From: Linanthus parryae
Taxonomy: Eukaryota > Streptophyta > Magnoliopsida > Ericales > Polemoniaceae
Reading direction: 5' to 3'
NCBI GenBank assembly: GCA_023055425.1
Contig: JALGPY010000005.1
Coordinates: 79,463,495-79,527,494, forward strand
DNA: 64,000 nt
This document shows positions 22,295 through 36,235 of this stretch, piece after piece. Numbering within the stretch: position 1 is the stretch's first letter; every line of letters begins with the position of its first letter. The notes under the pieces were generated by a model. The model was not told where the DNA came from, made no database searches, and saw nothing but the letters and a program-made list of their open reading frames with translations. The position numbers and the translations under genes are program-made.

Positions 22295-23685
22295 TGTTGG
22301 GATTTGACGTAGGTAACGCAGCGGAATAACAAAAATTCCTACTCAAAGCCCACCAACGGTTAGAGGAAGAGTTATCATACATGATAAGAGAATAGAAGAT
22401 ATGTACCTTGGTTTGGGAGATCACACGAAGAATAGTGTCTTCGTCTCTATGAATATCCAAACCTTGGATCTTGATTGGATTCCTGCTCACCGCAATGTGC
22501 TAGCAAAGGAACAAGGAGGAGGATGATCACGCGAAACGGAGCACCAAGGCCTCGCCTTGGTGTGGCCGACGGCAGGGGGCGGACGGGTAGAGGGCTTCGG
22601 CCTTCTTCCTTGTCTCTCTCTCTTACTTTGTTATGTTCTCTCAACTAATGACTTGTGTTACAGAATTAACAAGCTAGAGATCCTTTATATAGTCATAACT
22701 CTTTATTAACTACATAAAGGCCCCAATACTAATCATGTCCTTACATGGATTAGCCCACATGCAAATTAGTCCCACTAAGTTTTCTTGTGGTTGCGTTATG
22801 ATGCTTTTATTAATTAGTCCAACTAATTTATATATATATCCAATTTAATCCATCCGTTTTGTGACCCCATAGGTTTATACTTAGTTGGTAGTAAGTTATT
22901 ACTAAGATGGAGCGGTGTCTAGCAACACATCCGTTCCACCCAACTAATAGAAATAAGTCAGTGGTCATGACAAACCTTGTGCTCAATATCACATATTGTA
23001 TTATCCCTTCGTCTCAATATCCAGATTGGACACGAGACATAATAGTCACACTCGTATATCCAATCCATAGTTGATCTTGGGAATATGCTTATGCAAAAAG
23101 ATAACATCAATATCTCCATATTTATTTATCTGAGTCTGGCCAGACATTCAATAAGCACCATCCCTCGAGTGGTCATGGATATTTGCTCCCATTATGTGGG
23201 AGGGACAAATCCCCTCTACATCACTACGATCTCTAAGCTTGCTTCCTATCGTGCCGGATAGCTATCTTTATAGTTACCTGGTTAAGGCGTAACGTTGGAT
23301 AGCATCAATGCATGAGATTCCACAACTAGAGTATCTAGTGACTTCAAGTCTAAGGATTACAATATTATTATCACAACGAGAAGCGATTGTTACTTGGACA
23401 TAATCTAATGTATCCTTCTCGTCGTGGGTCAATCCAGTATGCAATTACTCCTAATGCATACCCATGTGTTAGACTTGATATCTCCATATCAATCTACGAA
23501 CATACTAGTCTATATTTGATTGTCCTATTAACCAATATAATGGACTAGGGATATTTAAGTAAACAACACATTGTATCTAAGGACTTCATTATATTAAATA
23601 TCACAATAATTAAAAAATGAATATTCTAGCCAAAAAACATTGTTCATACTAAATATAGATTGCCTCTAGGGAACCTATTCCAACA
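22295..23685 (-). repeat. 3' LTR of element C (1391 bp)
   Basis: The plus strand runs from tgttgggatttgacg to cctattccaaca, followed by the polypurine tract ctctcccacttgcac (minus: GTGCAAGTGGGAGAG). Confidence 0.93.
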
Positions 23686-23700
23686 CTCTCCCACTTGCAC
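23686..23700 (-). promoter_or_regulatory. Polypurine tract of element C
   Basis: Minus strand GTGCAAGTGGGAGAG directly before the 3' LTR. The same motif precedes the 3' LTRs of A, D and N. Confidence 0.8.
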
Positions 23701-26700
23701 TAGAGCCTGCATCTCGTATGCCTATAGATCTAGCGTGCCCTTCATGCTTTCGCTGCGCAAGTGGCTTTGTGAGCGGATCTCAAAGATTGTCATCCGTTGG
23801 AATCTTGCACATCTTCACATCTCCTAGATCAATCATATCACGAATAAGGTGGAATCTCCTAAGTACATATGATCTCGGTTCCTTGGCTTGTGAGATCGCT
23901 CTAGCGTTATCACAATACAACTCTATGGGATCCACGATGCTAGGGACCACGCCGAGCTCAGTGATAAACTTATTTATTCAAACTGCCTCTTTTTCTTCTT
24001 CCGTAGCAGCAATGTACTCAGGAAAAACACGTATCGCGACTGCGATCTGTCCCTTTCTTGGAACTCTTCCACCTCACAGCTCCTCCAGTTAGGCAAAACA
24101 CGTATCGCGACTGCGATCTGTAGTCATCTTTGTCGGATTGGAAGCTTGCATCAGTGTAGCCAATTACACTTAGCTCTTCCCTACCTCTAAATATCAAGAA
24201 CGGATTCTTATTTCTTCTCAAGTACTTTAGGATGTTCTTGACAGCAATCCAGTGACTCTCACCTGGATTGGATTGATATCTGCCTACCATACTCAACGCG
24301 TATGATACGTCTGGTCTAGTGCATAACATGGCGTACATGATGGATCCTATGGCCGACGCATAGGGTATCCTACTCATGCGGTCCTTCTCATTCTCATTGG
24401 AAGGACAGTCAGTCTTAGATAGAGTGACTCCATGCGACATGGGCAAGAATCCTTTCTTGGAATCTTGCATGTTGAACCTTTTCAACACCTTGTCTATATA
24501 TGTACTCTGGCTTAGGCCGATCAGCTTTCTAGATCTATCCCTATTAATCTTGATACCAAGTATATAAGTTGCATTTCCTAAGTCCTTCATTGCGAAACAC
24601 TTTCCTAGCCAATCTTTAACACATTGAAAAGTAGGAATGTCGTTTCCAATGATAAGTATGTCATCAACATACAAGACCATAAACACTACAGAGCTCGCAC
24701 TAAACTTCTTGTAAACACAGGGCTCATCTTCGTCCTTGATGAAGCCAACTCTTTGACCGCGTCATCAAAACGTCGATTCCAACACCTAGAAAGCTTGCTT
24801 TAATCTATAAATGGATCTTTGCATGTTACAGACTTTGTCAGCATTCTGGATCCTTAAAACCCTCTGGTTGTGTCATATACACATCCTCGAGGAGGTTCGC
24901 ATAAAGAAACGTTGTTTTGACATCAATTTGCCAAATCTCATAGTCATATTAGGTTGCAATAGCAAGTAGGATTCGAATGGATTTAGTCATGGCGACTGGT
25001 GAAAAGGTCTCATCATAGTCAATACCATGAATCTCTCTATAACCTTTAGCCACTAATCGCCCCTTGTAGGCAACTACCTTGCCATTCATGTCGTTCTTCT
25101 TCTTGAAGACCCACTTTCACCCTATGGGCCGAGCCCCTTCAGTTGGTTCGACCAAAGTCCATAATTTGTTGGTATACATGGAATCCATTTCGGATCTCAT
25201 GGCTTCTAGCTACTTCTTGGAGTCTGGGACTTTCTTGGTCTCTCTGTAGGTCAGAGGCTCATCATCCATGAGTGGTATGTCATCGGGCTCAGTCACGAGA
25301 AGTCCGTACCTCTCTGGATCATGACGTACCCTTCCTGACCTACGGAGTTCCAGTTTCACCTGAATAGGTTCTTCCACAATAACTTGTGGTTCCTGTTCAT
25401 GTTCCATCATTGGTTCAGTGGTTTGTGGTTCTTGAATGTTTTCAAGTTCTACAGTCCTCCCACTTGATTCTTTCGAGACAAACTCTCTTTCTAGAAACGC
25501 GTCGGTCCGAGCTACAAACACTTTGTTCTCGGCTGGATTGTAGAAATAATATCCTTTTGTTTCCTTAGGATATCCCACAAACTTACACTTATCCGCTTTG
25601 GGCCTGAGCTTGTCTGTTTGTAAGCGCTCTACATAGACATTGCAGCCCCAAATATTCATAAACGACACTATGGGACGCTTCCCAGTCTATCTCATATGGT
25701 GTCCTTGCGACTGATTTAGATGGAACACGGTTAATGGTAAAAGCTGCAGTCATTAGAGCATGTCCCCAAAATGATATTGGAAGATCCGTTTGACACATCA
25801 TAGATCGCACCATATCTAATAGCGTGCGATTCCTCCTCTCGAATACGCCATTCCATTGTGGCATTCCTGGTGGAGTGAGATGGGATACTATCCCACACTC
25901 TCTAAGATATTCGTCAAACTCTTGGCTCAAGTATTCTCCTCCATGATCCGATCGCAAAGCCTTAATACTTTTGCCAAGCTGCTTCTCGACTTCATTCTTG
26001 AATTATTTGAACAATTCAAATGGTTCGGATTCGGCCTTCATAAGGTACACAAATCCATATCTACTGAAATCAGAAGTTAACGTAATGAAGTAGGTGTAAC
26101 CACCTCTGGCAGGCGGGGGAAACGGCCCACATACATCGGTATGTATGAGTTCTAGTAACTCACTAGTCCTCTCACCTTTCTTATTTAAAGGGGACTTTGT
26201 CATTTTTCTTAATAAACACGACTCACATGTATCGTATGATTCCAAATCAAATGAGTCTAGAAGTCCATCCTTATGGAGTCTAGATATGCGTTTCTCATTT
26301 ATATGGCCTAAACGACAGTGCCATATATATGTAGGATTTAAATCATTAGTTTTAATCCTTTTAGTATTTATGTTATAGATGGAATTATTTAGATCAAGGA
26401 TATACAATCCATTAGACAAATGCTCACTACAATAGTGCATACTATCAAAATAAATGGAGCAACACTTGTCCTCTATTGAAATAGAAAAACCTTCTCGTCC
26501 AAACAAGAAACGGAAATAATGTTTCTGCTCATAGCAGGCACATAATAGCAATTGTCTAATTCTAAAATAAGTCCAGAAGGCAAAGATAGTTCATAAACGC
26601 CTGTAGATAATGACGCAAATCTTGCTCCATTCCCAACGCGCAGATCTATCTCCCCTTTAGCCAATCTTTTACTTCTTTTCAAATCATGCACATTTCGACA

Positions 26701-27613
26701 AATTTGAGAACCACATCCAGTATCCAATACCCAAGATGAAGAAATAGATAGATTGAAGTCTATGACAAAAATATCTGGTGGTGGTGGAATCACTATTCCA
26801 AGTTTCTTATCCTCCAGATACTTGGGGCAATTCCTCCTCCAGTGGCCCGGCTGGCTACAGTAGTGAAAATCACCTTTAGCCACACCCCTACTAGGCTTTA
26901 GGGCTTCCTTGGACTTTGCAACTTTCTTGCGCTTTCCTTTAGAAGTAGAGGCAACTCCCTTGCCCTTCCTCTTAATCACCATCATTATGGCCTTGCCCTT
27001 GCCTTTGTTGATGCTCTTTTCAGCTGTCTTTAGCATGTTCAGCAAGTCCGGCAGAGTTTTACATATATCGTTCATGTTATAGTTCATGATGAACTAGTTA
27101 TAACTGTTTGGAAACGATTGCAAGACAAGATCAGTAGCCAACTCTTGGTCGAGTGGGAACCCTAGCCTCGTGAGGTTCTCAATGTACCCGATCATTCAGA
27201 GTACATGAGGCCCAACTGGGTTCCATTCTGCAAGACTGCTCTTGAACAGTGCCGTGGACACCTCATCCCCGCTCATGCCTTGCCTGTTCCTGAAACAACT
27301 GTTTCAAGTGTATGATCATATCATAAAATTCCATGTTCTCGCGTTGCTTCTGAAGCTCAGAGGTCATGGTGCAGAGCATGAGGAAAGTCACGTCGTTAGA
27401 TTCATCTATATGCTTCTGACGTGCTCTTACGTCGGCTAGAACAGACTTATCTTGGGGTGGTTAGGGAATAGGATTGTCTAAGACGCACAACTTCTTTTCT
27501 TGCTTAAGGAAGATCCTTAAGTTTCTGTAAGAGTCAAGGAAATTTGTTCCAGACAGTTTGTCCTTCTCAAGGACAGATCGCATGGATGAAGTCGATGCGT
27601 GATTGTTTGCCAT
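23700..27613 (-). pseudogene. gag-pol: Gag-Pol remnant of Angela element C
   Basis: The start is at 27613 (MANNH...), and the stop after RDAGS is at 23700-23702. Several frameshifts and stops break the frame. Recognisable pieces are Gag with knuckle FHYCSQPGHWRRNC (first Cys lost), protease VLDTGCGSQIC with DTG intact, the integrase finger and core (NGVFERRNRTL), and reverse transcriptase with LYVDDIL (24686-24018). At 24022-24121 the RNase H segment around the STTEAEY Glu is replaced by a copied 27-bp sequence, so that catalytic Glu is lost. Non-functional. Confidence 0.9.
24024..24121. repeat. 27-bp direct duplication overwriting RNase H codons
   Basis: The same 27 bases (aaaacacgtatcgcgactgc followed by gatctgt) occur at 24024-24050 and 24095-24121. 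The right copy is at the place expected from related elements. The left copy stands where the codons around [12 protein letters not shown] should be. Confidence 0.9.
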
Positions 27614-29262
27614 TTGGAATTCTACAAAATGAGAAATATAAATTTTAATATTTTAAAAGTTTTAACTATATTCAATAATGGCTAGATCATTAAATATAGC
27701 TATTTTTCTCGGATTAATAGCCCTCACCATTAATGCGGAAAATATCATATATATCTTCTAGTGGGTCAAAAATCCATATTTCTCTTCTTCTTAAGATTGC
27801 TTTTGCAAGTCACCCAAGAATTGGTTATTATGGTAGGAACCATTCCAATTGCATCCCATGCAACTCTTGGTCCAATTAGGCGAATAATTAATTATTCATT
27901 ATCTTTTAGATAACACCTATTGTCATGCCTCTAGGCTCATCAATCCAATTGAGTTTACCCAGTTGCGTCCAACCGCTTGCTTCAACAATCACACATTACT
28001 TGCTTGTGTCGTCCGCAACACATCAAGGTGAATTAAAACGCCTTCCTTTGGCAAGCCCGAATTTAATAGACCTTGATCATGAAGGGTGATTAGACAAGAG
28101 AAGGCAAAACTTAATATCTCATTGAGGGGTTTTTTAGTCATTATTTGTTTGGTTGATCCCATCACATGATCTACTTATTTGGATTGGGCAATCCATAATA
28201 AAAGACCATCATTGTTTATTATTATCTTGTTAACGTTTTGCAAGTATCGCCATACACACAAAAATAAATAACAAGACATAAATAATAAACATCCACAAAA
28301 GTAAAAAATTGTGGCATGGATATGGCCCCTAGACTAAGATATTACCAATCCAATGATAATATCTATATGCCCTAAAGTGACAAGCTCATCTCCATGTGCT
28401 CCACCATAGCCGCGCGCCTAGGGATGGGATTCTTCATCATCTTTGTGGCTTCTTGGTTCTCCAGTCTTCTCCTCCATGCTCTTGGCTATCATCTAAATAT
28501 TTCTAATTCTAACCTAATATCTAGAATAAATAAATAAATAAAACGTCACATGTCGAGGAAGATGATCCGCTCGCAGACCTTAAAATTAACTAATTGTTAC
28601 ATTAATTTGATCAGCTCGCAGGCCGTAGACCAAACCACAACAAACACAAACAACCTAGGCTTTATCCATCCACCATGCAACAAAGCACATAACACAGTTA
28701 AAATCAATTTTAACGCGCTTTTTCAACTTTAGTTTGAAATTGGGTAATTAGGGTCACAACGGTCCAAGAAATCCACTACTTACCATGGCCGAACCATCCA
28801 AGGACCAAGGCTACGCCTTGGGGTGGTCGGCCGAGCCTCACGCGCGGCTAAGCCGCACGCTAAGCCGGCCCAACCCCTTGGTCGAGCCTTGATTGGGAGT
28901 CAAGGCAAGAGGGACGGTCCCCATAGGGGCGAACCTCCTCATGGAATTGTTTCCAAAACAATTCCTTGCCTTGTTGCCCGAACTTAGTTGTTTCCATAAA
29001 GTTTTTTGCATAACAGGAAAAAACCCCATTTCCCAATTATGTGCCCGATAACAATAATTTTTCAAGAACCCAATTATTCACATGCTATGTGATTAAACTC
29101 ACCAATTTACACATACAATGTTAAGTTATATATTGTTTTTTCTTAATTCAAATTCAATTTGCATCTACTATGCCAATTAATTTAAGTTTCGCGTAATATG
29201 AATAAAACAGTGTATAAACTGAAATCATAACACATAAAATCATGTTATGCACTACCACATGT
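27614..29262 (-). other. Untranslated leader of element C
   Basis: About 1.65 kb with no gene, homologous to the leaders of B, D and N, with the GC-rich island at about 28786-28940. Confidence 0.75.
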
Positions 29263-29275
29263 GGCTCTGATACCA
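29263..29275 (-). promoter_or_regulatory. Primer-binding site of element C
   Basis: Minus strand TGGTATCAGAGCC one base inside the 5' LTR. Confidence 0.92.
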
Positions 29276-29276
29276 C

Positions 29277-30677
29277 TGTTTGGTTTTGACATAGGTAACG
29301 CAGCGGAATAACAAAAAATTCCGACTCAAAGCCCACCAAGGATCACAGGAACAGTTATCATAACATGATAAGAGCATAGAAGATATGTACCTTGGTTTGG
29401 GAGATCACACGAAGAATAGTGTCTTCGTCTCTATGAATATCCACACCTTGGATCTTGATTGGATTCCTTCTCACCGCAATGTGCTAGCAACAGAAGAAGG
29501 AGGAGGATGGTCACCAAAAACGGAGCACCAAGGCCTCGCCTTGGTGTGGCCGACGGCAGGGAGACGGACGGGTAGAGGGCTTCAGCCTTCTTCCTTGTCT
29601 CTCTCTCTCTCTCTTTCTTTGTTATGTTCTCTCAACTAATGACTTTTGTTAGAGAATTAACAAGCTAGAGATCCTTTATATAGTCATAACTCTTTATTAA
29701 CCACATAAAGGCCCCAATACTAATCATATCCTTACATAGATTAGCCCATATGCAAATTAGTCCCACTAAGTTTGCTTGTTGTTGCGTTATCATCCTTTTA
29801 TTAATTAGTCCAACTAATTTATATCTATATCTAATTTAATCCATCCGGTGTGTTACCCCATAGGTTTCTACTTAATTGGTAGTAACTAATTACTAACACG
29901 GAGCGGTGTCTAGCAACACATCCATGTCACCCAACTAATAGAAATAAGTCAGTGATCCCGACAAACCTTGTGCCCAATATCACATATTGTAGTATCCCTT
30001 TGTCTCCATATCCGGATTGGACACGATACATAATAGTCACACTCGTATATCCAATCCATAGTTGATCATGGGAATATGCTTATGCAAACAGATAATATCA
30101 ATATCTCCATATTGATTTATCTGAGTTTGGCCAGACATTCAATAAGCACCATCCCTCGAGTGGTCATGGATATTTGCTCCCATTATGTGGGAGGGACAAA
30201 TCCTCTCTACATCACTACGATCTCTAAGCTTGCTTCCTATCATGCCCGATAGCTATCTTTATAGTTACCCGGTTAAGGCGTAATGTTGGATAGCATCAAA
30301 GCATGAGATTCCACAACTAGAGTATCTAGTGACTTCAAGTCTAAGGATTACAATATTATTAGCACTACGAGAAGCGATTGTGACTTTGACATAATCTAAT
30401 GTATCCTTCTCTTCGTGGATCAATCCAGTATGCCATTACTCCTAATGCATACCCATGTGTTAGACTTGATATCTCCATATCAATCTACACACATGTTAGT
30501 CTATATTTGATTGTCCTATTAACCAATATAATGGACTAGGGATAGTTAAGATAAACAACACATTTTATCTAAGGACTTCATTATATTAAATATCACAATA
30601 ATAAATAAATGGATATTCTAGCCAAAAAACATTGTTCATGCTAAATATAGATTGCCTCTAGAGCACCTATTCCAACA
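29277..30677 (-). repeat. 5' LTR of element C (1401 bp)
   Basis: The plus strand runs from tgtttggttttgac to cctattccaaca. It is followed by the second copy of the target duplication aacaa. Confidence 0.93.
29675..29682 (-). promoter_or_regulatory. TATA box in 5' LTR of element C
   Basis: Minus strand TATATAAA at the conserved position. Confidence 0.65.
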
Positions 30678-30682
30678 AACAA

Positions 30683-33128
30683 CTCATCGAGTTCACAGCA
30701 TTCCTTACACTCTGTCTTTGAGAAGGACAAGCTTTCTGGAACCAATTTCCTAGACTGGTACAGGAAACTTGAGAATCGTTCTCAAGCATGAAAAGAAAAT
30801 GTAGGCTCTAGAGGAGCAAGTTCCTGAAGGTTCGGAAAACAACACACCTACAGCCCTAAAGGCGTATCAGAAGCTTGTTGATGACGCTAATGATTCGACC
30901 TGCCTCATGCTTTGCACCATGTCCTCTGAGCTTTAGAAGCAACATGAGAACATGTATGCAGTCGATATGATCGAACACTTGAAGCAGCTCTTCCAAGAGC
31001 ATGCAAGGGTTGAAATGTATGAAGTTTCCAAGGCATTATTCAAATTTCACTTGGCAGAAGGAAACCTTGTGGGACCTCATGTACTCCGCATGATCGGTTA
31101 CTTGGAGAATCTCGCGCGCCTGGGTTTCCCGGTCGGCCAAGAGTTGGCAACAGATCTCGTGTTGCTATCGTTTCCTGAGAGTTATGGACATTCATCATGA
31201 ACTATAACATGAACGAGATTGTGGAACCACTTCCAGGTCTACTCAATATGTTGAGTACAATTGAACAAAGCATCAACAAGGGAAAGGGCAAGACCATAAT
31301 GATTGTACATAAAGGAAAGGGCAAAAGGTTTGCCTCATCCTCCAAGGGAAAAGGCAAGTCGATTGCTAAGTCCAAGGAACCTGCCCTTAAGCCTGTTGGT
31401 GGCATTGCCAAAGGTGTGACCTAAGGTGAGTGTCACAACTGCAGTCAGCCTGGACACTGGAGGAGGAACTGCCCAAAATATCTAGAGGACAAAAGGATTC
31501 GAATAGTGATTCCACCACCACCAGGTATTTTTGTTATAGATTTCAACTTAACCGTCTCTTCATCATGGTTATTAGATACTGGATGTGGATTTCACATTTG
31601 TCAAAATGTGCAGGACCTAAAGAGAAGTAGAAGATTGGCTAAAGGGGAGATAGACTTGCGCGTTGGGAATGGATCAAGAGGTTTTGCATTGGCTGTAGGC
31701 GTGTACGAGCTATCTGTACCTTCAGGATAAGTTTAAGAGTTATATAATTGCTATTTTTTCCCTGCTATGAGCAGAAACATTATTTCCATTTCTTGTTTGG
31801 ACAAGGATGGTTTTACTATTTTAATAAAGAGCAATTGTTGTTCCATTTATTTTGATAGTATTCACTACTGTAGTAGGCAATTATTTAATGGATTGTATAT
31901 CCTCGATCTAAGCAATCATGTGTATAACATTAATACCTAGAGGATTAAAATGAATAATTTAAATCCTTCTTACTTATGGCACTGTCGTTTAGGCCATATA
32001 AACGAGAAACGTGTATCTAGACTCCATAAGGATGGATTCCTAGACTCATTTGATTTTGAATCATATGAGACATGTGAGGCTTGTTTATTGGGAAAAATGA
32101 CAAAGTCCCCTTTCAATAAGAAAGGTGAGAGGAATAGTGAGTAATTGGCACTCGTGCATACTAATGTGTGTGGGCCATTTTCCACGCCTGCCAGGGGTGG
32201 TTATGTCTACTACATCACATTTACTGATGATTTCAGTAGATATGGATTTGTATACCTTATGAAGGCCAAATTCGAATCCTTTGAAAAGCTCAAGGAATTC
32301 AAGAATTAAGTAAAGAAGCAACTTGGTAAAAGTATTTAAGGCTCTACGATTGGATCGTGGAGGAGAATACTTGAGCCAAGAGTTTGACGACTATCTTAGA
32401 GAGTGTGGGATATTGTCCCAACTCACTCCACCCCGAACGCCATAATAAATCTGCGTGTCCGAGAGGAGGAATCGAACTCTATTGGATATGTTTCGATCTA
32501 TGATGTGTTAAAATGATCTTCCATTATCATTTTGGGGCTCCGCTCTATTGAGTGCAGCTTTCACCATTAACCGTGTTCCATCTAAATCAGTTATGAGGAC
32601 ACCACATAAGAGGTGGAGTGGGAATCGTCCCACAGTGTCGTTGATGAAGATTTGGGGTTGTGAGGTCTATATAAAGCGTTTACAATCAGACAAGCTAGGG
32701 CCTAAGTCGGAAAAATGCAAGTTTGTGGGATACCCTAAGGAAACTAAGGGATATTATCTCTACAATCAAACTGAGAACAAAGTGTTTGTTGCTCGGTCCG
32801 GCGTGTTTCTAGAAAGAGAGTAATCTCTAAATAAGAAAGTGGGAGGACTGTAGAACTTGAAGAAATTCAAGAGCCACAAAGCATTGATCCTACAATGGAA
32901 CATGAACAGGAACCACAAGAAGTTGTGGAGCAGCCTGTTCAAGTAACACATGAACTTCGTAGATCTAGTAGGGTGCGCCGGGAGCTTGAGAGGTGTGGAC
33001 TTCTCGTGACTGAGTCTTGTTACACGATGCTCATAGATGATGAGCCTACTACCTATGAGGAGGCCAACTCAGAAGTGGCTTGAGGCTATGAGATCCGAGA
33101 TGGAATCCATGTATACCAACAAAGTATG
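30683..33128 (+). pseudogene. gag-pol: Gag, protease, integrase remnant of element D
   Basis: Continues the gag interrupted at 22294. It is degenerate, with many stops and frameshifts. Open pieces are Gag (30952-31200 and 31197-31424), a knuckle region around 31430 (CHNCSQPGHWRRNC), protease LLDTGCGFHIC (31506-31730), the integrase finger LWHCRLGHINEKR (31950-32144) and the integrase C-terminal region (32548-33083). The segment before reverse transcriptase shows an internal deletion: the GPDSQKW codons are partly lost near 33068. It is cut by element N at 33128. Confidence 0.88.
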
Positions 33129-34560
33129 TGTTGGAATAGATTCCCTAGAGGCAATCTAATTTAGTATGAATTTGTATATGGCTAGAAAATTCATTTATTA
33201 TTTATTGGATATTTAATATAATGAAGTCCTTAGATTTACAATTGCGTTGTTTATCTTAAATATCCCTAGTCAAGTATAATGATTAAATGGGACAATCATC
33301 TATAGACTAGTATGGGGTTGGATTGATATGGAGATATCACGATCCAACACATAGGTGTGCATTAGGGAATGTTGCACTGGATTGACCCATCTCCGAGAAG
33401 GCTACATACATGTTATGTTGAGTCACAAGCGCTTCTCGCGGTGCAATGGTATTGTCATCCTTAGACTTGAAGTCACTAGATATTCTAGTTGTGGATCATT
33501 GTGATCTTGGTAGCGTTAAACGCTACACCGTAACTGGGTAGTTATAAAGGCGTGTACTGGATACGATGAGAAGCAAGCTTAGAGATCGTAGTGGACGTAG
33601 AGAGGATTTGTCCCTCCCACATAACGGGAGCAAATATTTTAGGCCACTCGAGGGATAGTGCTTATAGAATGTCTGGCCAGACTCAAATAAATCAATATGG
33701 GATATTGATGTTATTTGCACGAATAAGGCTATTCCCATGGATCGAGAAACTATGGATTGGATATACGAGTGTGACTTGTATGTCTCGTGTCCAATCCGGA
33801 TATGAAGACAAAGGGATGAGACAATTACTTGTACAAAGGTTGTCAAGATGACTATTCTATTAGTTGGCTAGAATGGATGTTTTGCTAGAGACCGCTCCAT
33901 ATTAGCAAATAGTTGCTACCAACTAGATAGAACCTATGGGGTCACACGCTATATAGAGTTGAACTAGATTTGGGAATTAATTAATTGGATTAATTAATTA
34001 GAATGATCATTTTGCAAACCCTTGCAAACTTAGTAGGGACTAATTTGCAAGGAAGGGACTAAATTGAATTCTAGTTGGACTAGAATAGTCCTTTAGGTAG
34101 TTAACAAGGAGTTGTTGGACTATATAAAGGACCCTTCCTTCCTTCCTTCCCATAACTTATGCTCATTAGTGAACATAACAAGAGTGGGAGAGAAAAAAAG
34201 GAGAGAGAGCAAGCAACAAGGAGGGCCCGACGCCGCCCCTTGCCGCCGCCCTCATCCCCGTCGGCCAAAAGACGCCGCGACCCTCTTTTGGGTCTCGTTT
34301 TGCGTGATTTCTTCTTCCTCTTCCTATTCCGGGCTAGCACCAAGGAGTTTGGGAGATCTAGGATCAACTCTAGGCGTGGATCAACTATAGAGAACGTGAC
34401 ATTATTCGCGTTTGAAGTCATCAAGGAGAACCCAAAGGTGTGTTTATGATTTCTAACCTTTACTATCGTTATGTCTCTAGACTTGTGATCCTTGGAGGGT
34501 TTTGCATGGTTTTTGTTTGATTATGCTTCCGTTGTGCGATCCATGAATCAAAACCCTACA
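33129..34560 (+). repeat. 5' LTR of element N (1432 bp)
   Basis: From TGTTGGAATAGATTCCC to aaaaccctaca. The ORFs of 85-107 codons inside it recur only because the LTR recurs, and they lack support as genes. Confidence 0.95.
34121..34128 (+). promoter_or_regulatory. TATA box in 5' LTR of element N
   Basis: tatataaa followed by a pyrimidine-rich cccttccttccttcc stretch, a plausible core promoter with transcription start about 30 bases downstream. Confidence 0.75.
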
Positions 34561-34561
34561 G

Positions 34562-34574
34562 TGGTATCAGAGCC
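34562..34574 (+). promoter_or_regulatory. Primer-binding site of element N
   Basis: TGGTATCAGAGCC one base after the LTR; tRNA-iMet type. Confidence 0.94.
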
Positions 34575-36235
34575 AGGGGTCGTAGAGCATAAACGTGGTT
34601 TATGTGTTACGTTTTAGTTGTTTTACCCCTTAATTTGATTGTTTATCGCTTAAAACAAGACAAATCGAGCATGGGATGCAATTTATCAATAATTAATCAT
34701 AACAAGATCCAATTTTTGCATTGGATGCATGAATTGGTGAGTTTGAGAAATTTTAGGATCTTAGATCTAGGGTTTGGGCATCCTTGGGGAAGAAGGAGTT
34801 CTCCCAAAACAAGGAAACAACCAAACTTGGGCACCAAGCAAGGGAGTTGTTTTGGAAACAACTCCCATAAGGAGGTTCGGCCCCCTTAGGGACCGCCCCC
34901 TTGCTTGCCGCCCAAGACTGGCCGCCCTAGGGGTCGGGCGGCCCTAACCCGCGGGCCTAGCCTTGTGGGTTTTGGGCCGGGCCGGCCTTAGGGCCTTGTG
35001 GTTCACTTTGTTGGGCCCGAGCAATTTGATTGTTGGGCCCATGGACCGTTTTAACCCTAGAAATCCTAAAATCAATTAAAATTGACCAAGCGTGTTAAAA
35101 TTGGATTTTAACTGTTTATGTGCAAATCGCATGGTGATTGGATATGGCCTTAGGATGTGGTTTGATGTGGATGTTTAATTTTGTGGTTTGGTTTTACGGC
35201 CTGCGAGCTGATCAATTAATTGTAATAATTAATTAGGGTTTTATGGCCTGCGTGCCATTTTTTTCTCAACTTGTGAGATTTATTTTATTTAGTATAGATA
35301 TTAGCTAGTGCTAGATAAAGTAGATTGTTAGCCAAGATTGGAGAAAAGAAGCCCAAAGCCAAAGAAGCCACAAAAGATGGAGCATGGAGCATTCCACAAG
35401 ACTATGGAGGATGGACCAAAATATCAAGACGCATGGAGATGTGTTTGCTTTAGGGTTCATAGATAATTCCATTGGCTTGGAATTATCTTAGTCTAGAAAA
35501 GGCCATATCCACATCACGTTTAATTTCTCTTTTGTGGTTGTTTATTTATTGTCTTATTATTGTGTGGTTGGTGTATGGATGATGCATGCAATTAGGATAA
35601 TAAGATAATTAGACAACCCGGATCTATTATTTGGAGTTGTGCCCAAACTCAAATAGATAGATTAGTTGATATTGATCAACAAAACAATTAAATAATTGAA
35701 TTTAAAATCCCTCAAAATTCAAATATTGTGTTTTTGCCTTCTCGTTATTTAAACACTCATTATCATCATTATTTATCAAGCTCGTGCGTGCCAAAGCATG
35801 GCGACTTGGTTCATAATGATGGAATGCGATGGCACGTAACAATGTGCAATTGTTTAGATAAGAGGTTGAACACAACTAGGCTATTAATTTGATTAAGAAA
35901 CCTAGAGGCAATCAATTGGGATTATCCATGTGGATGGATAAATAAGGAGTTATTTGCCCGATTGAACCAAGAGTTGCATAAGAGATGTAATTGGAATTGT
36001 TCCTACCTAAAGTAGTCAAATTATGGGTGACTTGCCAAAGCAAGCTCATAAGGAGATGAAAGATGGATCTTAGCCCACTAGAAAATATAAGGATATTTTC
36101 CGCATTAATATCTTGAGGGTTATTAATCCGTAGAAAAATAGTGGGAGCTATATTTAATAAACTAGCCATTATTAAACATAGTCAAAAATTCACAAATACT
36201 AAAACTTGCGTATTTTCCTTTTTGTAGAATTCAAA
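34575..36235 (+). other. Untranslated leader of element N
   Basis: About 1.66 kb without a gene. It contains the GC-rich island (about 34864-35045) conserved in the Angela leaders here. Such leaders carry dimerisation and packaging signals in related elements; no specific site can be assigned by eye. Confidence 0.75.

Larger units (their letters stand above)
22295..30677 (-). mobile_element. Angela-type element C, complete but degenerate (8383 bp)
   Basis: Minus-strand element with both LTRs (22295-23685 as 3' LTR, 29277-30677 as 5' LTR), polypurine tract, PBS and gag-pol remains, flanked by the duplication aacaa. The LTRs differ by several percent by eye, so this is an older insertion than G or N. 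It sits in the gag start codons of D. Confidence 0.95.
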
